DNA from: Lepeophtheirus salmonis
Lineage: Eukaryota > Arthropoda > Copepoda > Siphonostomatoida > Caligidae
DNA: 64,000 nt
Reading direction: 5' to 3'
Assembly: GCF_016086655.4 (NCBI RefSeq)
Contig: NC_092584.1
Span: 10,095,907 to 10,159,906, forward strand
Part shown: in pieces, positions 35,442 to 46,714 of the stretch
Layout of the letters: the number at the start of each line of letters is the position of its first letter
Position numbering within the stretch: position 1 is the stretch's first letter
Notes under the pieces: generated by a model
Told to the model about the DNA's origin: nothing
What the model saw: the letters and a program-made list of their open reading frames with translations, nothing else
Database searches by the model: none
Program-made: the position numbers and the translations under genes

Positions 35442-36719
35442 TCTGTTGGTTAACTAAAAAGTTATGAGCGTTTTTCGATAGATGTCTTTTGTAAGGTATA
35501 TCTCAAGATTAATACATTGCATAAAAAAAATTCTTAAAGTATCCTTAAAGCTTAAGCCTATACTTAAAAAAGTTCATCTACAGTTTTGTGTTTGTTAGTG
35601 TGTTAATATTTTCAAAAAAGAAAGTAAAAAAAGAGAAAATTCGATACATTCTTCAATATCACTACGACCTAGGTAAAACAGGCGCCCATAAAATTTTTGA
35701 GCTGTTTATGGACCCAATACAGTATCGAATCAATAGCAAAGTGGTGGTTCCAAAGATTCGGTTCTGGCTCCGTTCTTTTTACTTCACCTGCCTGTAAATA
35801 AATTTGGTGCGTATGTGTGCCCACACTGTTGAGCCTCGGAGGCCGAAATTTTACATGGGTTCCTGTTTTGATCCTGGCCAAAATAAGGTGGGTGTGCCGA
35901 TTTTTTTTGTGTCTGGGGGGTTGAATATTGTAGTTTCGGTTTTTTTTTTTTTTTTTTTTTTTTACAGGTCCAGAAAATGGATTTCCAATGGAATATTGGA
36001 TTTGTAGATAAAGAAAGTTGGCAGAAATTTGTCTAGAGATCCGTTTGCATATAAATATGACACATAAAAATTGATATTTAACTAAAAATTTGATCATTGT
36101 CTGAATTAATTTTTAATTTTTCTCATTTTTTAAATCAAACAATCAATTTTTAAGAAGAAATACCACAAAATGATGCATTTTGGACATAAAATTTTAGACT
36201 CAACCCGTACAATAGAGCATTTTAAATTTTCGGTACACTTTATTTCATAATTTTGCAATATATGTAAAAATGAAATAGTTCTCGATGATTATTTTTTGGA
36301 AGACATTATTATCTATAACTTTTTTGCTTTACAAGTAGATAGATCTTTTTACAATGCCAATAAATTTCATTTACTACTTTTTTGGAAAATTAGTGTAAAA
36401 ACAGTTTTTTACATTTTTCTTTGTGAATTTCGATTTGACAATTTTTCGACAAATTATAAGATTGATTTCTCATCTAGACGACAAATTTTTCCATGCATAT
36501 TTGTATGTTGGTATGTTATTTAAAGTTTATAACACTGTTTTTTTTAAATTCATAGCAATCCATTTCATAATATATAATATACAAGTGCCCTATTATAATG
36601 CTTGCCCAACCTCCAGGCATATTTGATCTCTATGGTGGAATTATTAAGAAGAAATAATATTGACAGATATCCATCTGATCCCTCCTTGGCCCAAGCAACG
36701 TCGGGTAACCCTTTGCTAG
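35442..36719 (+). mobile_element. Helitron-like insertion with empty-site paralogue
   Basis: The element begins TCTGTTGG after an A and ends CTTTGCTAG before a T, as Helitrons do (5'-TC, CTAR-3', insertion between A and T). Twenty bases upstream of the end, CAACGTCGGGTAACC resembles the hairpin region of many arthropod Helitrons, though the stem is decayed. The paralogous segment at 46690-46730 reads straight through the junction (CTAACTTAATATTTTTATAA), giving an uninterrupted empty site at 46709/46710. No Rep/helicase is encoded, so it is non-autonomous. It contains a mariner N-terminal relic. Alternatively the left end is a mariner terminal repeat and only the right end is Helitron. Confidence 0.6.
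35640..35795 (+). mobile_element. Mariner transposase N-terminal fragment
   Basis: Conceptual translation gives IRYILQYHYDLGKTGA and, after frameshifts, YGPNTVSNQ then AKWWFQRFGSGS. This is the helix-turn-helix region of mariner-family transposases. It is truncated, with a stop and shifts, inside the Helitron-like insertion. Confidence 0.6.
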
Positions 36720-36722
36720 TAT

Positions 36723-36955
36723 TTATAAAACAGTTTGAATGAGGGCTCGATATTCGTCCTTTAAGAACTCTTTGAGCGTTTCTATATTTTTATCAAAAGC
36801 TAACTTTCCCATAGTCAATGTCTGGCCGTTTTACTCATAATACCTCCAACCCTGAGATTCTCAAAATCAAAGGACTGTTCATCAAATATCCCGATTTTCA
36901 ACTCTTACATAATTAATTTGATGCCCTTGGTTGTAGCTTTTAGTATGGAATAAGT
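36723..36955 (-). pseudogene. Decayed copy of the JHBP-like gene's last exon
   Basis: The copy is collinear with 46715-46946; for example GTCCTTTAAGAACTCTTTGA and GATTCTCAAAATCAAAGG are shared. Compared with that exon it has a 6-base loss and a further single-base loss near 36820, which breaks the frame. The rest of the gene is not present beside it. Confidence 0.8.
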
Positions 36956-37488
36956 AGGGATTAGAGGAAACTTTTGTTAAAGTCCCCTCTGTGAGTATCT
37001 AGGTATACAAATTGATGCTCGTGGAGAAAGCTCGTCGAATCCACGTAGGTCATTTACTGACAATATCCTTTTTATTCTAATACTTTGGGTTTTTTATTAG
37101 GAAAAGTTGAATGATTGGTCAGGAGAATTTCCTTTCTAAAAGCCCAAAGACTAACTCATACTTTTATGGGTCTCCTTTACTCTCCTGTCTTTAAAGACAT
37201 GTGATATAATTATTATTATTTTTTTGCAGTATGAATATAAACACGATTTAACCTTTCCATCCGTTATTTTATTTTTTTAATTTGTTGTATATTTTATAAA
37301 GAACTTATTAATGAAGAAATTGCATCCATCATCAAGTGGTCATATTTCTAATTATATTCATTATTGTGACCAGGGATTTCATTTCCAATCAATTCAACCA
37401 GCACAATTAATTATACATATTGTATAACATTTTTAAAACATATTTTAAATACTATAATATATATATATACATTAGATGATTACATGAG

Positions 37489-39685
37489 TTACAATTGCCT
37501 TGGAATTAACTTGGCAGTCCTTGTTGGTACTGGATTTACAATTACGTCTTGACTGTGCACATATATTTCTTCAACTGAATGTGGCGCAGAGACTCTTTCG
37601 TGACGATTTAATGTTTCATAGACATCTTGACCCGGAGGAGGTCTATATGTATTGACTGGTTCCTTAGGCTTCTTATTGCAGACATTTGGACAACAACGCC
37701 AGATTATTATAGCCACAATGATTATAATTATGATAATGATGACAGTAGAGCTTATACCCAGGACTTCACTCGTGCGTAGACCTTGTGTAAAGAAATATAA
37801 AAAAATACTTTTAAAGCAACTAAATAACTCAAATCGAAATGTTTCTATCATATGTGTGTTTTAGTTCAAACTTTTTTTTGGGTTCTTTTAAAAAAATGGA
37901 AGGAGGAGGCGTGAGTTCACAATGCCTTACGACCACTCGTGGTTTTGATACTAAACTTCCATTTAGGAGAAAATACACTATTGGGTCTGAGAAAAGTCTT
38001 AGAATGTTATTAAAATGAAAATTTAAGGTTGGCACAGCTTAAAGCTATAAAAGTGGGCTAATTAAGAGGATTATCATTCTTGCAGTTGCTTGCTATATTG
38101 TTTTTAAGATTAAAACTCCAGATGATAACATTTCAACTTGAAAGTTTGCTCGAGATCTGATAAAATTTCATCCTTCACTCTGATACTTGACGTTTTTCTA
38201 TAAGATTATTTGCAATTTTAAAATTTTCAAAAGTTTTAGATTTAAATAGTCCTTTGATTGTTTTTTTTTTGTTATTCTAGTTATTTTTTCTTTTTTAAGA
38301 TGCAACTTTTCTGAATAAATAAAGAGAGAAAGAATAAAAGAGTGAGGTTTCGTGGGCATTATTTTGAAAAAATCCTGTTCGAACTTTTTGGCACGATAGT
38401 TTTAGAAGTGAGGCTAGCTATTTAGGTGAGATGAAATACTCTTAACTGGTAAATGAAATGCCGCTCTAGTCCACCCCGGTCACAATGACATCATGAAAAT
38501 ACTCTCCGTCAGCAACCGGACGGTCTGGTGGCTGAGGGAACGACTTGAAACTGGAGATAGTATTAAAGACAAACCTCGTAGTTGTTGATCAACCAAAATA
38601 GCTACAAAAGCAGTCCAAGAGGTCTCTCAAGCCAATGATAGAATAAAAATAACTATGCTGCGCAAGAAGAAACCATTTCCAAGTTTACAATATCAAGAGC
38701 CTTAAAAACTCTTAGTGGCAAGTACTGAAGACTTCAAAAAAGATCTTGACTTAGTGTGGGCTATAAAAAATCGTCTCTAACTCTGTAAACGCATTTTGAT
38801 TGATTTTAAACATCAAGGAGAGAGGGTTATTATCTTCAGTGATAAAAAAACCTTCACTATTGATCCTGTTATTAACAGGAAAAATGATAGATATTATCCC
38901 CTTCGTAAAACGGGATCACGAGAGAGTAACCCATTTCCTGGTCTCCAAACCGTCTGGTTACTGACTGAGAGCATGCTCAAGATCTGGGTACGGCCGGAGC
39001 GAATTAAAACGGCATTTTCCTTTCTTTTGTTTCCCTTTTCCACTTTAAAATATTTAATCTGACCTGAACTCTACAACTATCGCACCAAAAAGTTCGGATC
39101 GGATTTTTACAAAAAAATACCAATGAAATTTATAAATTTTCATTTTAATAACATACTAAGACTTTTGGAAATCCCACGCAAATACTTATCAGAGAGGGAT
39201 TTTTGGACTCTTTTAAGATTCATTTTTATTTTCTTACCATCTGTATCAACTATGACTTGATCAGAGTAAACCTTTTCCAAGCGTACATCCACGGACCATC
39301 TTCCCTCATGGATTTGATCATTATAATCAATAACTGTTATGTCACATTTTCCAGATTGAAAATCCCCAGTAAATAGAATGGATGTATCCCTTCTACACAC
39401 CGTGTCTCCTCCTTTATTGAAAGTACAAGTATCCCCATTTGGAGTTTTCCAAACCACTTCCCCACTGATACACAAGGTTCCTGTATCACAAGGTATAACA
39501 AGGCGATCATCCTCTGATACTTCTAAGTATGTTTCGTGAATCAAATTTTCGCAAAATCCATTACTGTCTGCTGTGGATGTACAACAATTTTCATTCATTT
39601 CTGGGCGACATTTGGAACAGGATCTAGAAGTACAGGGATGTACCAGGAGGGTCGTGATGAATAGTAAGAATAATTGTCCGTTCAT
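37489..39685 (-). CDS. Unrecognised secreted/single-pass membrane protein
   Basis: There are two exons, 39685-39238 and 37781-37489 (donor GATG/GTAAGA, acceptor CACAAG), phase 1, 246 residues. I chose the ATG at 39685, which starts a clean signal peptide (MNGQLFLLFITTLLVHPCTS), over the in-frame ATG at 39733. The ectodomain is Cys-rich at first (SCSKCRPEMNENCCT) and then looks Ig-like: LVIPCDTGTLCISGEVVWKT, ending GKCDITVIDYNDQIHEGRWS, with the paired Cys and Trp expected of a V-type fold. The second exon has a very plain transmembrane helix (STVIIIIIIIIVAIIIW), then CC and a ~70-residue cytoplasmic tail with PPPGQDVYETLNRHE and VEEIYVHSQ, possible Tyr-phosphorylation sites. The family is unknown to me. 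The intron holds a Tc1-derived element. Confidence 0.65.
38360..39119. mobile_element. Tc1-derived element with long inverted ends
   Basis: The ends mirror each other: TTCGAACTTTTTGGCACGAT at 38379 against AACTATCGCACCAAAAAGTT at 39075. Inside, the plus strand has a helix-turn-helix relic (VSNRTVWWLRERLETGDSIK), then a transposase relic (FSDKKTFTIDPVINRKNDRY). The right end (38935-39050) is an inverted second copy of the helix-turn-helix region. It is inactive and lies in the intron of the membrane protein gene. Confidence 0.7.
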
Positions 39686-39733
39686 TTTGGCAGTAGATAT
39701 TAAACTAAAGGTTTTATTCCTCATTTGTGTCAA

Positions 39734-41724
39734 TTGTTAATTTGAATTAATTACTCATGCATGTATATTTTGCGGCAAACTTCAATACAAAGCCTCGAAT
39801 CGTAAGTAAATAAGTTTTTGTAACAAGGACAATTCACGGAAGAAAATCCATTATCTGTCAATTAAACAAATATGACTCAGAGGCTAGATATGAATTGATA
39901 TAATTACCTCCTATGAATGATTTCGTGTGTGTGATGGACACCTAGGTGTAGTGATGTAAATCGTGTTCATTATTAGCGGGTTCGTTTTTTTTTTTTTTTG
40001 AGTCGGCAACCTGTAGGCATGTGAACGGAACATCAAATGGAACGGCATTCTATGAACAAACGTTCAATGAACGGAACCGAATCTCTTTTTTAACCCTGAA
40101 TGCTAAAAATGAGATTTTAGTGTTCTGTTCCAATCCTGGTGGAGTTTCCACAGGAGGGGGGGGGGTGAGGTTGCACTTTTTAAAGGCTCTTGTAGAACAT
40201 GGAAGTTTTTAGTACTCTATCCTAACTCGAACATATGTACTTTTCCAGTTCATTTATTTTGAATTATTGGGCCAAGACTCATCAGTCTGGCTGTGAATAT
40301 AAGCAAATGTGTCTCTAAAAATAATAAATTCTGGTCTCGTGTGTTGCAATGGACGCAGTATAGTATCATCCATCTATTTAGTATTTATAAATAGCAATTT
40401 TGCATGAAGTTATTTTCAGCAAAGAAAGATGAATACCTTTAGTAATTGAGAAATATGATATTTTCTCTCCTATGAAAAAGGGCTGTGACTCTTTCAAAGT
40501 GGGATGTGGCCCCTCACTTATCGTTCTATTATAAGCAAGGTTGTACCTATAACGGAATTAGCAATTCCAATTATTGAACTGTTAGAAATAAGCCTCCCTT
40601 ACACTATCAAAGTCGCGATTTGTTGTCGTACAGTGTGTAAAGTACTAAATCCCTTATGATTGGAACGTGGAACATTCATAATGAGACCAATTTGAGCTCT
40701 GTAATAATTTCTTTTACATATGTGCAAATAAATTATTCCTAAATAGACTTGGGATCTCTAAAAACAAAAAGAAAGGTTGATATAAAATATACAAGGGTTA
40801 TATAACATGACTATTCATTAGTTTATAGGTTTTTTTGCAAAGAAATGAGCTGATTTATATTTTCCGGTAATTAAAAAGAGCGATTAGCAGTTGCCAGAGT
40901 TCGAAAAAATTATTTCGCTTGATGCAAATGTACATATAGTTTCATCACCTGGAATGCATTTTATCATTTCGTAAGTCATTATCTCTTCTTCCATTTTTTA
41001 TAACTTGGATTCGTGGGTATCATATCCATTTTTAAGGCGCAATAGATATTCATGACGCAAAATATATGTTCGATTTTCTCAAATTAATAATTAATGCAAT
41101 TGCTCCGTTTTATTAATATATGTATGTATGTTATGTGTAATATATTAACCCTATATAAATATATAAAGACTGGACTCCCTAAGATGTGTATTTTTCAGCA
41201 GTTTATCTCATTCTTAGAGTTAAGTGATACTCTAAGAAATGTACTAAAAATATAAACTATGAACCTCCAAGAGCATATCATTCAATAATGATGCAATTTG
41301 TGACGTTAGTGAGAACGCTCACCTTGTTCAAATTTACACATGCAACCTTAACCTTATTTTTGAAGAATGAGGTCATATAAATATTTGTTTTTCTTAGAAG
41401 TATAAATAATACCTTGCAAATTGATATACTCTTTAAGTGTATAATTATATTTGTTTAAATTATAATGGACTTTTTTTGTATAATTAGTTTGATTCATTTC
41501 TATAACACCACTATCTTTAAAATGTTTTTCTTTCTTGTGATTAAACTAATAAGATTGTTTCTATAAACTAACTGATAGTATATTTCATCAATGGATATAT
41601 CGAAACTTTCATTAGTGTTGTATAATGTATACATACCCAAAAACTCAGCTGCTATAAAATGTAAATTATGATAAATTTCCATAATTATTCATTCGTAAAA
41701 TAATATTTTTGAAACAAGTAGGTA
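39734..41724. other. Gene-free AT-rich stretch
   Basis: No convincing ORF or RNA is visible. A run of ten G occurs near 40157. The ORFs around 40021 and 41500 are short and compositionally random. Confidence 0.5.
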
Positions 41725-42590
41725 TACCGGGGAGTCCATTAAAATCGGAATACAAGTTTTAAACATCTACAAGATATAATTGATTAATTAACAATAGAAT
41801 TTGAACAAAATGAAAACTATCAATAGATGTGTGTCTCTTCATAACTAATATAGCCGCCCTTAGTGGCAATGATGGCTTCCAGATGGCGGCAGAAGACCTA
41901 GCATCCGCTGCAGATGTATTACACTGTCATGGCGTCCCAGTGCTGGTAGACAGGGGCTTTGAGGGCCTTGGTGATTGGATGATGGGCACTGAAGGCCTTG
42001 AACCTTCACATGAACACTAAAGGTGTAGTCGAAGGTGTTGGCATCAGGACTATGTATAAGGGGGATAAAACTGTCAAAAATGAGTTCAAAAGACTCCTTC
42101 AAAATAATTTTGTAACGGAGGAGTTGGGTTTCTTACATTGCTGATGTGAAAAGTAGTCTATCCCCCCTTACAAGGCTCTTTCTACCTTCTTTTTTGATAG
42201 CTCTCTGGACAGTCTGGTTCAAAATCTCGAAATCTCTTGCATGGACCCTGATGGACTTCCCTGGACTGTTTTCTTTTATCCCTTCTGGTCCAGTTTGGTC
42301 TTTTTTTTTTTGACAGAACCCTTCCTCCTCTCCAGTGTTTCGGACTTGCTAACGGCGTAAATGGTGGTCCTGGAGATACACAACTGCTTGGAGTACAAGA
42401 CTGGAAATTCGTCGATCACGTTCAACTGTCATTTTCTCGACATATACATCAGCTAGACAGCTAAGGTTTGTTTTGTTTAGTAGCTAATTGTTTATGCTTT
42501 AATAGATCGAAATATGAATTAGCTTCAATCACTCAACCTTTATTAATGATTGAATTAGTAATTGTTTAGATTTGAATGCACTACCCGGTA
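41725..42590 (-). mobile_element. Mariner-like element with matching terminal repeats
   Basis: The left end TACCGGGGAGTCCATTAAAA and the reverse complement of the right end, TACCGGGTAGTGCATTCAAA, match over about 20 bases. TA flanks fit TA target choice. The minus strand encodes pieces of transposase, including a C-terminal motif (SGC then FCRHLEAIIATKGGYISYEE) usual for DDxD mariners and a helix-turn-helix-like start (TVERDRRISSLVLQ) near 42430. Stops and frameshifts abound. A second TACCGGGTGT end starts at 42617. Confidence 0.7.
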
Positions 42591-43794
42591 TTAAAAAGAT
42601 CTTCTGTCAACTATATACCGGGTGTACGAAGTGTTGAAGTCATTCATTGAATTATATTTTTTTTTTTTAAATAGCAATAAAACAAGTTTTATTTTTATAA
42701 ATACTGATAGTACACATTTAAAATTTTGTTTTAAACAGTTTTAGAAATCATATCAGTTAAGTGACGTCCTCATTGTTAAATAAACTGAACTTTGTTATTT
42801 TAATACCTCGTGATTTTCCATTTTTGTTTTGTGTCTCTTTTGAAATACCCTTTCATTGAGAGATTTTAAAGAGATAGCTATTTGATGCCACGCATAATTT
42901 AATTCGCAACATATCTTATGGTATACATGTTGACGATTAGATAATTAGTTATTGACGATTTTGAAAAGTTTGTAAACATGTGTGTTTATAGAAATACATC
43001 CGGTCACAATTACCGGATTTGAACAAACTGCACCCATTTAAAATTCTTACATAATACCAAATCTGAGGGCACCAATTTTATTTCTATTCCATGATTATCC
43101 GTGGAGTTATTTGTGTTCAAACAATTTTGTAAATTTCAAATTATGAAATTGATTTGAAAAAATATTTTATTGGATATATTGTGTTCATGTTGCCATGTCT
43201 GTACAAGTTTTAACTTGTATAAATAAATGGTATAAGCTTCCATTCCTTGTTTAAATACATTCTTTAATTTAAAGATGGATCAATTTAATGATCAATTATA
43301 CATTGATACTATCATTTTTATATTGATCTTTTAAAATTACATGGTATTATGTATCAATGAAGTAAATAAATGTGTAGTACATTTGAACTTTGGAATTTTG
43401 ACGTTAGCTAAGTATGAGAAAAAAATTAATAAAGATTTCTGTTAAATTCATAATTAAAGAATGACAGGCTAGTTTCTTTTTTCTTTCCAAGTGTGTAAGT
43501 TTCAAATTTCCATCCGGTAGAATTAATAAAAGGGACATAATTGATTTTTTATTCTTCTTTATTTCACGTAAGACTATTACTAAGTTTCATTGTTAAAGTT
43601 TTCTGTGTTAATATATTGAATAGACTTATCCTTCAAATACAAAGAAGCCTGCAAAGCTGAATTTCTTAAAATTTGTATTTGAGCTCTGCACCATCGGAAG
43701 TTTTTTATATACATAGTATTAGTAGTTATATTTGGTTCATGGATAATTGGCATAGAGAAAATTCCTAGAGGAAAATTGTCTTTCTGGAAAATTT

Positions 43795-44345
43795 TGGGCC
43801 GCTCCAAATACTTCAAAATGAACTCCGGGTCCATGGTTTTTAAACTGCTTGGTGTCATTGCCATTCCCTTTATCAACCCAAGGGCCGCTGTTTATTTTGG
43901 AGTATTTCGAGGCGGCCTAAATGATTTGTGAAGTTTTGGCGGTGGTGTTTTTTTCTGCATGGTGTCTCTGCCGTCTTCAGCAATCTATGGGCTCGGGGCT
44001 CCTTTAAAAATTAGCTGGGCATTAATGTTTTTTGAAGTTGTGCCCTGGTTTTGAACCTGACCGGTGCATTTGCCGTAGTCTTACACAAACCATGGGCTCT
44101 GGGTTCATTTTGAAGTCAACGTCGGGGGTCTAAATGCTTTGTGAAATGGGCAGTGGTTTTTAACTGCCTGATAATCTTCCTGTACTTTTAATCAACCCAT
44201 GGGCCTGGGGTTTATTTTGGAGCTTTTAGAACCAGCGGAGGTGGGGGTTCACCTGCATGGTGTATCTGTCATAGTCTGAAATAACCCATGGCCTCGGGGT
44301 TCATTTTAAATTATTAGGAAGAGACCTAATTTGTGAAGTGGCGGC
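43795..44345. repeat. Decayed ~107 bp minisatellite
   Basis: Units begin near 43878, 43985, 44092, 44200 and 44286, at variants of AACCCATGGGCTCGGGGTTC. Each continues with ATTTTGGAG, a GG-rich part, TTTGTGAAGT, then TGCATGGTGTCTCTGCC. A partial unit precedes at ~43800. The array is distinctly GC-richer than its surroundings. Confidence 0.7.
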
Positions 44346-45918
44346 ATTGGTGGATCTACTATTTGCACAAAACAAGTTTTTGGGGTGAGGTATTGTAATT
44401 TTGTTAGTAGATGATGGGAAATTTTCCCAATGACAATTTTCCACAGTGGCAATTTTCTCAAGGGGAATTTTTCCCTAATAAAAATAATTTCAATAACAAT
44501 TTTACACGGGGAATTTTCTCAAGGTAATTCTCCGTGCACGGTTATATTCATAAATAATTTCTATAAAGACATTTGGAAGAACCATATTCTCTTTATACAT
44601 TCAAGATGGACCCGAAATTTATTTGTTCCCAACAATACTCTGTAAAAAGAGGTGGAAGACTTAGTAAATATAATATCATAGACGAATAAAAATTTGGACA
44701 TCGTCTACGTAAAGAAACAAACATGATTGTTTGGAAACTGCTACCTGTATTCAATAAATATTTTGTTACACAATTGAGGGATCCTGTTCTGCAATGCATT
44801 AAGGGTAAAAACTTTGATAACGAAGATTGTTCTAATAATCAAAGAGAAATATCCAAATTGATCATGTATTGTAAATATTTCTTAGTATAAATCTAATATT
44901 ATTTGAAAAAAAACTTTTTAACTAATGTTGTTTTACAGTTATTTTAGTAATTTATGTTTTTTTTTTGTTATAAATAATTATCCACCTTATTAATGATTCA
45001 GTTTCTAGAAAAGGGCTCAAAATATTCCAACTTCGAAAATAATTTTTATGAGTTATTAAATGTGTGTAACTAAGTTTGTTGTGAGGACTAATATATTTGT
45101 TTATTCTGTCTGTCCCATCCCATGTGAGTGTATCCAATGCCCCGAACTAATTTCCATTTGCAAAACAATGACAAACAAATTCTCACATCAACATCACATT
45201 ATCAAAAATTCAATCATTCACTTCTAATCATTTATGTAGCTATTTGACAATAACTAAATTGCTTTATATTATCAACTTAGTGACTCTACTTAACTCTATT
45301 GTATCAGACCATATTTCATACGAAATGTAACAGAAGAATAGCCCAAATCGGTTCATAGTAGCCAGTCATCCCAACTATGGAATTATTATTAAATAAGTGT
45401 TGGATTTGTTGTGAGCTTAAGAAGAGCTAATTCGAATTCAACCAATCAACGTTCAAAACACTGATAAGGAGAAACTTCAACACCTAACAACAAAATACAA
45501 GGGAAATTTTTGGATTTGTGTTGTAACGCTCTGACTGGAATTTTTATTTTTCTTATGTTCTCGCAACCTCATACTAAAATTAACCAAAATCTTTGTAAAG
45601 ACTTTAATTGAAGATGATAATATAATAATGTCACGTTCTTTTGCCCAACAGCCGCTCCTATCAACCATCAATTTCATTTATCAGTCTTGCCCTCAGTCGT
45701 TTACTGCTTATACTTCTATGTAATAATGGATAAAAAGGATATGGACAAAAGGTTGAGGAGGTAAAATACTACGGGTTAAAGTACAGCCTAATTGTCTTGC
45801 TCCAAATGAAATTAACAATTTAAAAAACAAACAAACAAAGGACGTAGCGACTTACATTCTCTCAAAAAGTAACTGGAATTGTTAGTAATTTAAATTTTTT
45901 TTACAGGTCGTCAGCACT

Positions 45919-46099
45919 GCTTAAGGGAGTTATAACACTACCTTAAGATATCTCACGAGTGAATTTGTACCATTCTGACTGAAAATTCATCTGTTTTGGA
46001 ACAAGCCTTGCAGCGACGCGTTCCATGCCCAAACTTTCAGTTAGAATGGGACGAACTGACTCATGATAAATGTTAAGCAATGTTATAACTCCCTCAAGC
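45919..46099. repeat. ~180 bp inverted repeat made of mariner sequence
   Basis: The left arm GCTTAAGGGAGTTATAACAC and the right arm ending TGTTATAACTCCCTCAAGC pair. CCATTCTGACTGAAA and TTTCAGTTAGAATGG pair closer in. The minus strand of the right arm reads like a mariner N-terminal region (SVRPILTESLGMERVAARLV in mixed frames). Confidence 0.6.
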
Positions 46100-46461
46100 T
46101 TCTATGATGATTTTTTTGTTTAATAATTTGTTCATTCTAAAAATCGTGGAGAACTACTGAGGTAGATTGACTTATCCAGCTGTTGCAAGCAAACTGGCTT
46201 AAAAATCGTGCTCAAATCTGACATCATATTGAAAAACTGTGCTGCCGACCTAGCAAAAAGAATGCTTATAAATGCTTTCAGTGTGGGCAATTTAAATGTA
46301 CTCTGTACTTTTTGACAGAATGTAGATTGAAGCCAGAACTATTTTTGTGATCCTGGGACATACCGCACCCATATTTTAAATGGGTGCGTCATACTATTTA
46401 ATATAAAAATAATAGTGATGTCTCTAAAGTACATAGATCTAAAAAAGATTTATTATTTCAA

Positions 46462-46582
46462 ATCACATTGTCGTGGTTCACGAGGGGAAAGTTGGCGAAA
46501 TTGGGTCATACTTTGAACTCATAAATATTACAAAATGGTTATTTCAAGAATTTAGTCCAAACACAAACCTTTTAACACATAA
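46462..46582 (+). pseudogene. Dead copy of the ABCB10 last exon
   Basis: The copy is collinear with 35202-35320, e.g. GTGGTTCACGAGGG and GGTTATTTCAAGAATTTAGT. The splice acceptor AG has become AA (46460-46461), and small changes shift the frame. Confidence 0.8.
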
Positions 46583-46714
46583 AGCCCTTGAGATACACTC
46601 GTACTGTGTGTGTGTTTTTTTTTAGATTTATATATATTTTATAATCAAATACACATTATTTTTCTTCAAAATAAATGTTAAACTAACATCCTTTCAAAAA
46701 CTAACTTAATATTT

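Larger units (their letters stand above)
45560..46710 (+). repeat. Second copy of the ABCB10 3' region
   Basis: Matches to 34340-35441 run in order: AACCTCATACTAAAATTA, CAGTCGTTTACT, GTGATCCTGGGACATA, then the exon copy, poly(A) region and TTTTCTTCAAAATAAATGTT. The middle is interrupted by the inverted repeat at 45919-46099. Confidence 0.75.

Noticed and set aside
35669..36097. 142-codon minus-strand ORF
   Set aside because: It runs through a poly(T)/poly(A) tract (Lys run) and is antisense to the mariner relic; no protein-like pattern.
43580..43876. 98-codon minus-strand ORF next to the minisatellite
   Set aside because: Its start overlaps the repeat array and no family is recognisable; no splice or poly(A) context. 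Kept out for lack of support.
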